In this document: piece by piece, positions 50,678 through 61,400 of the stretch
How the letters are laid out: every line of letters begins with the position of its first letter
How positions within the stretch are numbered: position 1 is the first letter of the stretch
Source of the DNA: Nonomuraea sediminis
Lineage (GTDB): Bacteria > Actinomycetota > Actinomycetes > Streptosporangiales > Streptosporangiaceae
Reading direction: 5' to 3'
DNA: 64,000 nt
Assembly: GCF_018531495.1 (NCBI RefSeq)
Contig: NZ_JAHDTI010000014.1
Span: 248,001 to 312,000, forward strand
Program-made: the position numbers and the translations under genes
Notes under the pieces: model-generated
What the model saw: the letters and a program-made list of their open reading frames with translations, nothing else
What the model was told of the DNA's origin: nothing
The model's database searches: none

Positions 50678-51799
50678 ATGCCCCTGTCGCTGTTCTTCCT
50701 CCTGGACGGCGTCGTCATCGCCACCTGGGTGGTGCGCATCCCCTCGGTCAAGGACCATCTGGGTGTCACCACGGGCGGGCTCGGCGTCGCGCTCATGTGC
50801 ATGTCTGTCGGCACAGTGCTGGCCATGACCGTGAGCGGGCGCCTGTGCGTGCGGTACGGCACGCGGCCTGTCATCCTCGTCGCCCTCGCGCTGGTCGGCC
50901 TGATGCTGCCGGTGGTCGCGCTCGCGGACACGATGGCGGCGCTGTGCATGATGCTCGCGGTGACCGGGCTCTGCTACGGCGCCCTCAACATCGGGCTGAA
51001 CAGCGCGGCCGTCGAGGTCGAGAAGGCCACGCAGCGGCCGGTCATGTCGGTGCTGCACGGCTTGTGGAGCGCGGGCGGCCTGGCCGGGGCGCTGCTCGGC
51101 GGCCTCGTCGCTGCCCGGCTGACCACCTGGCAGCACTTCCTGCTGGTGTCCGCCCTCGCGCTCGGCTGCACCGCCGCGTTCGCCAGGCCGCTGCTGCGCG
51201 GCAGGGTCCCCGCGGTGATCGCCACGCAGGGCGGGCGGGGGTCGTTCGGCCTGGGCGTGGCGCTGTGCGGGGTGCTGGCCGTGTGCACGGCGTTCGGCGA
51301 GGGGGCGGTGGCCGACTGGAGCGTGCTGCACCTGCGCGACTCCCTGCACGCCGGGGCGAGCCTGGCCGCCTACGGCTTCTCCGCGTACTCGGTGGCGGTC
51401 GCTCTGGCCCGGCTGGCGGGCAGCCGCCTGGTGCGGCGCTACGGCCAGACCGCCGTCCTGGTGATCGGTGCCCTGCTGGCGGCGGGCGGCGTCCTCACCG
51501 CGTCGTGGACGGGCTCCGTGGCGGTGGCCTTCGGCGGGTTCGTCGCGGTCGGCGTGGGGCTGGCCAACGTGTTCCCGCTGGCCATCGCGCAGGCGGGGGC
51601 GCTCGGCGGCCCGGCGGGCGTGGGTCTGGCCGCCGGCATCGGGCACGCGGGGATGCTGGGCGGGCCGCCGCTGATCGGGTTCCTCGCCGACCACGTCGGG
51701 CTGCCGGGCGCGCTCACGACCGTGGCGGTCTCCTCGGGCGCCGTGGTGCCTCTCACGCTCTATCTCCGTACCAGAAGCTCACGAAAGGTAGTGGCATGA
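50678..51799 (+). CDS. MFS transporter, sugar-permease-like
   Basis: A 373-residue transporter (11-12 helices): LFFLLDGVVIATWVVRIPSV at the start, RYGTRPVILVALALVGLM, LNIGLNSAAVEVEKATQRPV, and GHAGMLGGPPLIGFLADHVG near the end. The pattern is that of the bacterial fucose-permease-like/YbjJ group. The ATG at 50678 lacks a good ribosome binding site and an upstream in-frame start is possible (TTG 50669 or ATG 50618), so the first residues are uncertain. It overlaps the GH20 gene by four bases (ATGA) and diverges from the ROK repressor. It probably takes up N-acetylglucosamine or its oligomers; this rests on context. Confidence 0.8.
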   Translation: MPLSLFFLLDGVVIATWVVRIPSVKDHLGVTTGGLGVALMCMSVGTVLAMTVSGRLCVRYGTRPVILVALALVGLMLPVVALADTMAALCMMLAVTGLCYGALNIGLNSAAVEVEKATQRPVMSVLHGLWSAGGLAGALLGGLVAARLTTWQHFLLVSALALGCTAAFARPLLRGRVPAVIATQGGRGSFGLGVALCGVLAVCTAFGEGAVADWSVLHLRDSLHAGASLAAYGFSAYSVAVALARLAGSRLVRRYGQTAVLVIGALLAAGGVLTASWTGSVAVAFGGFVAVGVGLANVFPLAIAQAGALGGPAGVGLAAGIGHAGMLGGPPLIGFLADHVGLPGALTTVAVSSGAVVPLTLYLRTRSSRKVVA

Positions 51800-53427
51800 C
51801 CGATCCCTATCGCACCCTGCTGCCCGCTCCCCGCCACGCGGCGAGCGCCGAGGGGACCTTCACGCTCGGCAGCGTGCACGGTGATCCTGCCCTGGTCGAG
51901 GCGGTGCGACTGCTGCTCGGCCCGCTGCCCGCGGCCTCCGGGCCCGAGGGCGCGCTGTCTGTGCGCCTGGGGGCGGGCGCGCCGGAGTCCTACCGGCTGC
52001 GGATCTCCGGCGACGGGGCCGAGATCATCGGTGCGGATCTTGCGGGCGTACGGCATGCCGTACAGACACTGAAGCAGTTGCTCGGCCCGGACGCGTATCG
52101 AGCCGCCTGGCGCCCGGGTGGCGTGGTGCCGTGTGGCGAGGTCGAGGACGAGCCCGCGCTGAGCTGGCGTGGCGGCATGCTGGACATCGCCCGACATTTC
52201 ATGAACAAGCGCACTTTGCTGCGCTATGTCGACCTGCTCGCCATGCATCGCATGAATCGCCTCCACCTGCACCTCACCGACGACCAGGGCTGGCGCATCG
52301 AGAGCAGGAAATATCCGGAGATCAACGAGCTGGCCACGCACCGCCGCGAAACCCTGGTCGGCCGTGAGCGTGCCGAGCCCGCCTTCGACGGCACGCCGCA
52401 CGGCGGCTACTACACCCTCGACGACCTGGCCGAGGTCTCTGCCTACGCCGCCGAGCGAGGGATCACCATAGTCCCCGAGATCGACCTGCCCGGGCACGCC
52501 TCCGCGTTGCTGACCGCCTTCCCCGAGCTAGGCACCGGCGCCGACGAGGTGCTGCGCGGCTGGGGCATCTCGGCCGGCGTGCTCAAGCCGATCCCCGCCG
52601 CGGTCAAGCTGGTGTGCGAGCTCATCGACGAGTTGCTCACCGCCATCGACACCCCGTACGTGCATCTGGGCGGCGACGAGTGCGTGACCAAGGACTGGCC
52701 GGGCGATCCCGAGGTGGCCGCGCACATGGCGGCCATCGGCGCCGAGCGGCCCGGCGAGCTGCACGGCTGGTTCCTGCGCGAGGTCGGCACGTATCTCGCC
52801 GGGCGCGGCAAGCGCATGGTGGTCTGGGACGAGGCGTTCCAGACCGGAGGCGTGCTGGCCGACACGATCGTGATGTGCTGGCGTGGCGACGCCATCTCCC
52901 GGCAGGCGGCCGCCGCGGGGCACGACGTGGTGCGCGCGCCGGTCTACCCCACCTACCTCGACTACGACCAGTCGGACCTGCCCGAGGAGCCGCTGTCCAT
53001 CGGCGGGCCGATCACCTTGGAGGACTCGGCCTCGTTCGCGCCGCTGCCCGAGTCGTGGACGGATCAGGAGCGGGCCAGGGTGCTCGGCGGGCAGTTCCAG
53101 GCGTGGAGCGAGTACATTCCGCACGAGCGGCACCTGGACTACATGGTGTTCCCGCGCGCCTGCGCCATCGCGGAAACGGTGTGGTCCGGCGCGCCGGCCG
53201 ACTACCCGTCCCTGGTCGAGCGGCTGCGCGATGGGCACCTGGCCAGGCTGGACGCGGCCGGATGCGAGTACCGGCCGCTGGAAGGTCCGCGCCCCTGGCA
53301 GGGGGGCGGCACCGGACGGCGCGCCCACGCCGAGACGAACCGCACGACCAGGGAGCGCTGGCTGGAATGGGCCGCACAGCTGCCTGACTCCGGCGTGGTC
53401 GCCACGGCCACCACCCACGACGGCTGA
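51796..53427 (+). CDS. Beta-N-acetylhexosaminidase (glycoside hydrolase family 20)
   Basis: A 543-residue enzyme. An N-terminal GH20b-like alpha/beta domain (about 1-110) precedes the GH20 barrel: RGGMLDIARHFMNKRTLLRY, MHRMNRLHLHLTDDQGWRIE and the catalytic pair Asp294-Glu295 in HLGGDEC (substrate-assisted mechanism), then MVVWDEAF and a Trp-lined pocket (QAWSEYI). It removes terminal GlcNAc or GalNAc from oligosaccharides. No signal peptide is seen, so it acts inside the cell after uptake by the coupled MFS permease. Controlled by the divergent ROK repressor (inference). Confidence 0.93.
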   Translation: MTDPYRTLLPAPRHAASAEGTFTLGSVHGDPALVEAVRLLLGPLPAASGPEGALSVRLGAGAPESYRLRISGDGAEIIGADLAGVRHAVQTLKQLLGPDAYRAAWRPGGVVPCGEVEDEPALSWRGGMLDIARHFMNKRTLLRYVDLLAMHRMNRLHLHLTDDQGWRIESRKYPEINELATHRRETLVGRERAEPAFDGTPHGGYYTLDDLAEVSAYAAERGITIVPEIDLPGHASALLTAFPELGTGADEVLRGWGISAGVLKPIPAAVKLVCELIDELLTAIDTPYVHLGGDECVTKDWPGDPEVAAHMAAIGAERPGELHGWFLREVGTYLAGRGKRMVVWDEAFQTGGVLADTIVMCWRGDAISRQAAAAGHDVVRAPVYPTYLDYDQSDLPEEPLSIGGPITLEDSASFAPLPESWTDQERARVLGGQFQAWSEYIPHERHLDYMVFPRACAIAETVWSGAPADYPSLVERLRDGHLARLDAAGCEYRPLEGPRPWQGGGTGRRAHAETNRTTRERWLEWAAQLPDSGVVATATTHDG

Positions 53428-53453
53428 CGCCTACGAGCCGGAGGCACTAGGAA

Positions 53454-53484
53454 GGACCGCCTACCGCGGGCGTGGGCGGGTCCT
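53454..53484 (+). terminator. Possible hairpin terminator after the hexosaminidase gene
   Basis: GGACCGCC (53454-53461) pairs with GGCGGGTCC (53475-53483) with one bulged G, and inner CCGC/GTGG adds some pairing. About 27 bases after the stop; no T run. Confidence 0.4.
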
Positions 53485-53597
53485 CCCGGCGGAGGAGCGG
53501 TCCGGCCTGTCGGCCGCCGGGCCCGGCTCATGGGCGGAGGCGGGAGATCGCCGTCAGGCAGGAGTCGGCCGGACCGCAGCGTCACTAGCGTCGAGAC

Positions 53598-54221
53598 ATG
53601 CGATCTGATCTTGGCGCCTTCCTGAAAGCGGCTGTGCGCAGACCCTTGGTGATCGGCGCGTTCGCCCCCACTTCGGAACCGCTGGCCGCGCAACTGGTCG
53701 AGGTGGTGCCGAAGCGGGGAGCGCCGACCGTGCTGGAGCTGGGGCCGGGGACCGGCGCCATCAGCGGGCTGATCAGATCGCGGCTACCGGCCCGAGCGCG
53801 GTTCGTGGCGGTGGAGACCGACCGCGCGATGGTCGACCATCTGGCGCAGACCCGTCCGTGGTTGGAGGTGCTCCACATGGACGCCGCCGACCTGGGTTCG
53901 CGCATCGGCGAGGGCGAGGTGGACGCCGTGGTGAGCGCGCTGCCGTGGACGCTCATCCCGGAACGGGCCCAGGGGCGCATCCTGGAGGCGGTCTCGCGGG
54001 TCCTGGCGCCCGGCGGCAGTTTCACCACGATCGCCTACCTGACCGGCACCCGTCTCGGCCCGGGCAGGCGGTTCCGCGGGCGGCTGGGCGCGGCCTTCGA
54101 CGAGGTGCTCACGACCAGGACCATCTGGCGCAATCTGCCGCCCGCGCGCACGTACGTCTGCCGACGCCCGATCGTGGCCGCGCCGCCCGGGCGGGGAGCC
54201 GTGAGCGGACCGGCAAGGTAG
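53598..54221 (+). CDS. Class I SAM-dependent methyltransferase (phospholipid N-methyltransferase-like)
   Basis: A 207-residue methyltransferase. The SAM motif is VLELGPGTGAISGLI (residues 45-59), acidic motif VAVETDRAM and SALPWTLIP. The N-terminal FLKAAVRRPLVIGAFAPTSE is the pattern of PmtA-like phospholipid or rRNA-adenine-dimethylase-like enzymes (with R/K-P-x-x-I-G-A-x-x-P-T/S). It most likely methylates a lipid headgroup or a small molecule at the membrane; the substrate is not certain. The start codon lacks a strong ribosome binding site. 38 bases separate it from the next gene on the same strand. Confidence 0.8.
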   Translation: MRSDLGAFLKAAVRRPLVIGAFAPTSEPLAAQLVEVVPKRGAPTVLELGPGTGAISGLIRSRLPARARFVAVETDRAMVDHLAQTRPWLEVLHMDAADLGSRIGEGEVDAVVSALPWTLIPERAQGRILEAVSRVLAPGGSFTTIAYLTGTRLGPGRRFRGRLGAAFDEVLTTRTIWRNLPPARTYVCRRPIVAAPPGRGAVSGPAR

Positions 54222-54259
54222 GCTCATTCCTGACGGAAATTTCAGTCAGGGGGAATGTT

Positions 54260-55375
54260 GTGCGGATATCGCGACGTCAGACGCTCCAAGCCGCGGTCTT
54301 GGCGGCTTTCGGAGGCGCGCTGAGCGCCTGCGGCTCGTCCTCGACGGCGAGCGGGGTGACGACCGCCGTGGAGAAGAGCGGGTGGCTGATGCCCGAAGAG
54401 ACGCATCCGCACCAGCTGACCTTCATGGCGTGGCCGACCGAGCTGATCTGGAAGTCCGACATCGCGGGGGTACGCGATGACATCGCCGGCATCGCCCGCG
54501 CGATCGCCGACTTCGAACCGGTGGTGCTGCTCGCCAATCCCCAGGACGTCAAGGCCGCGCGGCGCGCCTGCGGCTCTCAGGTCGAGGTCGTGCCGATGCC
54601 GGTCGACGACCTGTGGATGCGCGACAGCGGGCCGACCTTCGTGCTCGGCGGGAAGAACATCGCCGGGGTCGACTTCAACTTCAACGGCTGGGGCGGCAAG
54701 CAGGTGCACTCCCGCGACAAGGACGTCGCCCGCGAGATCCTGGCCATGGAACACGTCACCAGGATCAAGGCGCCGATCGTCGCCGAAGGCGGCTCGATCG
54801 AGGTCGACGGCGTGGGCACGCTCATGGCGACCGAAAGCTCCCTGATCAACGACAACCGCAACCCCGGCAAGACCCGCGCCGACATCGAACGGGGACTGAG
54901 GGAAACCCTCGGCGCGACCACCTTCATCTGGGTCAAAGGCGTCAAGGGCAAGGACATCACCGACTACCACATCGACGCGCTGGCCCGCTTCTCCGAACCC
55001 GGCGTCGTGGTGATCAGCACCCCGCCGGAGGATGCCCCCCAGGACGTCTGGACCGCGGCCTACGACCAGGCGCGCAAGGTGATGAAGACGGCCGTGGACG
55101 CCCGCGGCAAGCGGCTCGAACTGGTCGAGCTGCCGGAACCGGTGGACATCGGCCGCCGCGGCGAGGGCTTCCTGGCCACCTACGTGAACTACTACGTGGT
55201 CAACGACGGGGTCGTCCTGCCCCGGTTCGGCGACAAGAGGGCCGACAAGGATGCCGCCGCCATCATCCGCGAGCTCTACCCCGGGCGCGAGGTCGTGCAG
55301 GTGCCCGTCGACACGCTCGGCGAGGGCGGCGGCGGCATCCACTGCTCGACCCAGCAGATGCCCAAGCGGGACTGA
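54260..55375 (+). CDS. Tat-exported lipoprotein of the agmatine deiminase family
   Basis: A 371-residue protein. The GTG start at 54260 is preceded by GGGGA. The N-terminus is a twin-arginine signal ending in a lipobox: RISRRQTLQAAVLAAFGGAL then SACGSS, so the mature protein is probably lipid-anchored outside the cell. The catalytic domain is that of agmatine deiminase/PAD: MAWPTELIW, DLWMRDSGPTFVL, EGGSIEVDG and the C-terminal nucleophile Cys in GGGGIHCSTQQMP. The family hydrolyses guanidino groups of agmatine or peptidyl-arginine. Extracellular placement is unusual, since AguA is cytosolic, and suggests another substrate such as host or environmental peptides. Confidence 0.85.
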   Translation: MRISRRQTLQAAVLAAFGGALSACGSSSTASGVTTAVEKSGWLMPEETHPHQLTFMAWPTELIWKSDIAGVRDDIAGIARAIADFEPVVLLANPQDVKAARRACGSQVEVVPMPVDDLWMRDSGPTFVLGGKNIAGVDFNFNGWGGKQVHSRDKDVAREILAMEHVTRIKAPIVAEGGSIEVDGVGTLMATESSLINDNRNPGKTRADIERGLRETLGATTFIWVKGVKGKDITDYHIDALARFSEPGVVVISTPPEDAPQDVWTAAYDQARKVMKTAVDARGKRLELVELPEPVDIGRRGEGFLATYVNYYVVNDGVVLPRFGDKRADKDAAAIIRELYPGREVVQVPVDTLGEGGGGIHCSTQQMPKRD

Positions 55376-55385
55376 GGAACCGGGC

Positions 55386-55418
55386 TCCTACGGGATCTAT
55401 ACGGCGCCTATACGGACG
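55386..55418 (+). repeat. Three 11-bp direct repeats (N3-TACGG-N3) before the RHS gene
   Basis: TACGG occurs at 55389, 55400 and 55411, exactly one helical turn apart; the last two units share CTATACGG. SARP activators bind such heptamer repeats with an 11-bp period, and a SARP gene follows the RHS gene. The repeats end 50 bases before the RHS start. Confidence 0.55.
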
Positions 55419-55467
55419 CTGATCACCCTGAGCGCGTTGTCCGATTCGCGTTCAGTGGAGGCTGACG

Positions 55468-58400
55468 GTGTTCAAGCGATTAACGCGGCGTGCCGCGTTA
55501 CCGTCCGTCGTCGTCCTGGCGCTGGTGTCCTGGGCGCTCGTACCGAACCAGGCCGGCGCGACGACGATCCCGATCAAGACCCAGGCGCCGGCCCCGGCCG
55601 GCTGCCCCGACGAGATGCCCACCCAGATCGCCGCTGAGCTCGCCGCCAAGGTGTGCGGCAAGCGAATCAAGACGGCCGCCATGACCACGCAGACCGACGA
55701 GTACTACGTCAACCCCGACGGCACCATGACGCTGGAGCACCGCTACCGGCCGGTGCGCGTCAAGCGCGGGGCGGAGTGGGTCCCCGCCGACGCGACGCTG
55801 GCGGTCAGCGCCGACGGCTCGGTCGCTCCCAAGGCCGCCGCGGCGACCTACCGCTTCTCCGGCGGCGGCGAGGGCCCGATGGTCACCGCCGAGGCCAAGG
55901 GAACCCAGGTCAGCCTGGGCTCGCCGGTCGGGGCGCTGCCCAAGCCGGTGCTGGACGGCTCCCGCGCCACCTACCCCGACGTGATCCCCGGGGTGGACCT
56001 GGTGCTCACCGCCGACGTGGACGGCTTCGCCGAGCACCTGGTGGTCAAGAACCGCCAGGCCGCCGCGGACCCGCGCCTGGCCGAGCTGGCCTTCCCCGCC
56101 CAGGCCAAGAAGGGCGTGCTGAAGGCCGACAAGCACGGCAACGTGCAGGTGGTCGACGGCGACGGCGACCCGGTGTTCACCGGCGCGGCGCCCGAGATGT
56201 GGGACGCCGCGGAAGAGGCCGCGACCCTCAGGAACACCGGCGTCCCCGGCAGGCGCGCCAGGATGGGGATCAAGCTGTCCGGCGGCAAGCTCAAGGTCAC
56301 CCCGGACGCGGCGCTGCTGACGAATCCCAGCACCGTCTATCCGGTGACGATCGACCCGAGCTTCACCGCGGCCCGCTCCAGCTGGACCTACGTCGACTCG
56401 GCCTACCCGAGCAGCACGTACTACAACTCCTCCAACGACGCCACCGCCGGCACCTCCAACTCCGGCGGCTACAAGCGGCGCTCGTTCTTCAACATGGGCC
56501 TGTCGGGCATGGGCACCGGCAAGCACATCGTCTCGGCCACCTTCCAGATCTACGAGACCTGGGCATGGTCCTGCTCGGCCAGGAACGTCGGGCTGTACAG
56601 GACCGCGGCGATCACCTCCTCGACCAACTGGAGCAACCAGCCCGCCTCCAACCTGACCATCGGCTCCAAGAACGTGGCCTACGGCTGGTCCTCCAGCGGC
56701 AGCGGCGGCCCGTCGAGCTGCCCGTCCAGCTGGGTCGGCTGGGACGTGGCCAGCGCGCTGCAGGACATCATGAACGCCGGCGGCACGTCGATCACGTTCA
56801 AGGTCCAGGCCGGCAGCGAGACCGACAACTACTACTGGAAGCGCTTCGACAACAACCCCCACATCTCCATCACCTACAACACGGTCCCGGCCACGCCCAC
56901 GAGCCTGGCGCTGGCCCCCTGCTCGACCTGCACCAACCCGGCCACCACGAACGCCACCCAGCCGACGCTGTCGGCCAAGGTGAGCGACGCCGACGGGCAG
57001 GCGCTCCGCGCCGATTTCGAGATCTGGACCTCCGACCACGTCACCAAGCTGAGCGGCGGCTCGGTCTCCGGCGTCGCCTCCGGCGGCACCGGCTCGTGGA
57101 AGGCGGCCTCGGCGCTGGCCAACGGCACCTACGGCTGGCGGGTGCGCTCCTACGACGGCACCGACTACAGCGCCTGGTCGGGCTGGTTCGGCTTCACCGT
57201 GAACGCCACTCCCCCGGCCGCCCCCGCGGTCTCCTCCACCGACTACCCGGAGGGCGACTGGGCCAAGGGCGCCGGCCAGGCGGGCCAGTTCACCATCACG
57301 CCCTCCGGCTCCGGTGTGGCGGCCGTGCTGTGGGCCTTCGACGGCGGCGCCCAGCAGTCGGCGGCGACCACCGGCTCGCCGTACACGCTGAGCTGGACGC
57401 CGACCGCGGACGGCCCGCACACGCTGCAGGCGTGGGTGCGCAACACCGCGGGCAGCGTGTCGGCGGCGACCGCGTACACCTTCAACGCCGGCACGTCGGC
57501 GGTGACCTCGCCGACGGACGGGCAGACCACGGCCCGCCGCACGGTGCTGTCGGCCAGTGGCAGCCCGGGGCTGACCGCGGTCACCTTCGCCTACCGGCGC
57601 GGCGAGGCCGACACCTGGCATCAGGTGCCCGCCGCGGACGTGCGCAAGCGCTCGGACGGCTCGGCCGTCACCTGGCCGGTGACCATGAGCTCGGGCCTCT
57701 CGCCCGACCTGGTGTGGGACACCACGCACACGCTGGCCGAGGACGGGGTCATCCAGGTGCGCGCGGAGTTCACCACCTCCTCGGGCACGGCGGCCTCGCG
57801 CAGCGTGGACCTGGTGGTGGACCGCGACGCCGAGGGCGCGACCACCCAGCCGGTCGGTCCCGGCTCGGTCAACATGCTCACCGGCGACTTCAGGATGGCG
57901 GCCACCGACGCCAACGTGTTCGGGGTCGGGCTCATGCGCTCGTTCTCCTCGCGCGACCCGCGCCGGGGTTCCTCCCTGCAGGGCGTGGCGGCCATCTTCG
58001 GCAGCGAGTGGACCCCGAACGGCCTGGCCCAAGCGGGGCAGGGCACGTTCGTGCAGCTCCACGCCACCTCGGCCACCTCGATCGAGCTGACCGGTGAGGA
58101 CACCTCGGTGGCCTTCACCAAGAACGCCGACGGCTCCTTCACCGCGCAGCCGGACGCGACCAACATGAAGCTGACCTACGACGCGGCAGCCGACCGCTAC
58201 ACGCTGACCGACTCCAACTCCGCCGAGCGGACGGTCTTCGCCAAGGTGGACCCGTCGGCCACGGCCTACCTGGTCCGCGCGGTGTACCCGTCGATCGGCC
58301 AGGGCAGCACCGTGTTCGTGTGGGAGCCCGTCACCGGCACCTCGCTGGCCAGGCCCATCAAGATCATCGCACCGACGTGGGCGGTCGCCGCGCAGTCCGA

Positions 58401-61400
58401 CTGCGACGTCGACACCCTGGCCGCGCTGCCCAAGGGCTGCCGGCTGATCAAGATCGACTACGCCACCACGACCACCGCGGGCGCCCAGCTGGGTGACGTG
58501 GCCGGGCAGGTCAAGACCATCAGCCTCTGGGAGGGCGGGACGAGCGCGCCGCAGGGCCTGTCGGAGTATCTCTACGACGACCTGGGCCGGCTCCGCGAGA
58601 CCTGGAACCCGAACGCACCCACCGTCAAGACCCGCTACGACTACGACCTCAACGGGCGGGTCAACCGCTACTCCCCGCCCGGCGAGCTGCCGTGGACGCT
58701 GACGTACGGCAAGGCCGGCAACCCCGACATCGCCTCCGACGGGATGCTGCTCACCGCCTCCAGGCCGACGCTGCGGCCCGGTACGCCGAGCGAGACCAAC
58801 GGCACCGCCACCACCTCGGTCGTCTACGACGTGCCGATCAGCGGCGCGGGCACGCCGTACCCGCTGGACCCGGCGACGGCCGCCACCTGGGGCCAGAACG
58901 ATCCCCCGGTCGACGCGACCGCCGTCTTCCCCGCCGACCAGGTGCCCGCCAACCACACCGGGCGCGGCGGGCTGGCCGCCTCCGACTACGGCCGGGCCAC
59001 GATCACCTACCTGAACGCCTCCGGCCAGGTGGTCAACCGGGCCGAGCCGGGCGGCGCCGTCTCCACCAGCCAGTACGACGGGCAGGGCAACACCGTGCTG
59101 ACCCTGTCGCCGGGCAACCGGGCTCTCGCACTCGGGCAGGGCGCCACCGCCGCCGCCGACCTGGCCCAGCTCGGACTGCTCAACACCACGACCGCCGAGC
59201 GGGCGCGGCTGCTGTCGGAGCAGAGCGAGTTCAGCGCCGACGGGCAGCGCACGCTGGCCGAGTACGGATCCCTCCACCTGGTCAGGCTGGACGGCGCGAC
59301 GGTCGCGGCCAGGAAGCACACCGTCAACGCCTACGACGAGGGCAGGCCGAGCGACGCCAAGGTCGCCAACCTCGTCACCACCGTCACGGTCGGCGCCTGG
59401 GTGCAGGGCCGGTCCACCGACGGCGACCAGCGGGCCAGTAAGACCTACTACGACTGGAACAGCGGCAAGAAGGTCAAGACCGTCGACGATCCCGGCGGGC
59501 TGGCCATCACCAAGACCACCACCTACGACACCGAGGGCCGGGTGATCGCCACCACCTCGCCCAAGGGCACCGACACGGGCACCCAGACCAACGAGTACTA
59601 CACGGCCGACGGCACCGGCACCTGCGGCGCCAAGCCGGAGTGGGCGGGGCTGCTGTGCCGTACCAAGGCCAAGTCCACGATCACCGACGGCGGGACGAAC
59701 CCCACCGAGCTGGTCAGCAAGGTCTACACCTACGAGGCGGGCGGGCGCGTCACCGGCGTGGCCGAGAACGCCAACGGCGTCACCAGGACCACCACGACCT
59801 CCTACAACCCGGCGGGCGAGATCGTGAAGACCACCGTCACCGGCGGGGTCGGTACGGCGGTGCCCGAGGTGACCACCACCTACGACGCGGCCGGCCACGT
59901 GGTGCAGACCGCGGCCACCGGCGGCGCCACCATCACCAGGACCTACGACGTGCTGGGCCGCCAGATGTCCTACACCGACTCCGACGGCGGCACGACCAGC
60001 GTGGAGTACGACGCCCTCGACCGCATCACCAAGAAGACCGACGGCGCGCCGTCCACCGTGACCTACGGCTACGACGCCACCACCGGCCTGCTCACCACGC
60101 TGACCGACTCGGTCGCGGGCACCTTCACCGCCACCTACACCCCGGACGGGTCACTCATCAAGGAGACCATGCCCGGCGGGATCAGCTACGGCGTCACCAG
60201 GGACCCGTTGGGGGCGCCGACCTGGCGCGGCTACCAGAACGCCGCCGGGGTCAAGCTCCTGGACGACTCGGTGACCTGGTCGATCCACGGCCAGCAGCTC
60301 ACCCACAACGGCCTGTCCAGCCAGGTGTTCGGCTACGACAAGCTGGGGCGGCTGACCGGGGTCGACGACACCGTGAACGGGACCTGCGCGCGCCGCGGCT
60401 ACGGCTACGACGCCGACTCCAACAGGACCTCGCTCACCAGGAGCGGCTGCGACGGCTCCGGCGCGGTCACCGAGAACCACGCCTACGACGGCGGGGACCG
60501 GCTGGCCGACTCCGGATACACCTACGACGCCTACGGGCGCACCACCGCCACGCCCGCCGGGCTGACGGTCGACTACTACAACACCGACCTGGTCAAGTCC
60601 ATCACCTCGGGCTCGCTGCGGCAGTCCTACACCCTGGACCCGCAGCTGCGCCGCAACACCACCACGGTGGAGCAGCTTCCCGGCGGGGTCGTCGGCCAGC
60701 GCGTCGAGCACTTCGACGCCGACGACGACACTCCCGCCTGGATCGTCGAGGGCGGGACGGTCACCAGGAACGTCCACTCGATCTCCGGCGGCCTGGCGGC
60801 CGTCACCTCGGCGACCGGGGACGTCCGCCTGCAGCTGACCAACCTGCACGACGACATCAACGTGGTGTACAACCTCGCCGACGGGGTCCCGCTGGCGCTG
60901 GACTTCGACGAGTTCGGCAACCCGCGGCCCGGCCAGCCCACCACCCGGTACGGCTGGCACGGCGCGGCCGAGCGCGCCTCGGACACCCCCGACGGCTCCA
61001 TCCTCATGGGCGTGCGGCTCTACCAGCCCAAGCTGGGACGGTTCCTGCAGACCGACCCGGTGGCCGGCGGCAGCGCCAACGCCTACGACTACGCCAACCA
61101 GGCACCGACCTCCAACGCGGACCTGGACGGCAAGAAGTGGTACTGGTGCACGAACTTCTGGCACTTCGCCTTCTACCACTGCGGGATCAACTACGTCTGG
61201 TACCACAGCGCCTGGCGCTACGTGTACTGGGTGAAGACCCCCGCCGGCTGGTGGGTCCGCGGCGTGTTCTACGACTACTGCACCAGCTCGCCCGACAAAC
61301 CGTTCGGCTACGACTTCCGTGCGGCGTGCATGATGCACGACTACGGATACGCCCTGCGCGGGATGGGTTACATCTCCAGCAGGCACCAGGCGGACGACGT

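Noticed and set aside
55498..59898. A 1,466-codon minus-strand frame opposite the RHS gene
   Set aside because: It is a G/C-bias shadow (Gly/Arg/Val-rich, no domain) of the RHS coding strand, which has a signal peptide and clear repeats.
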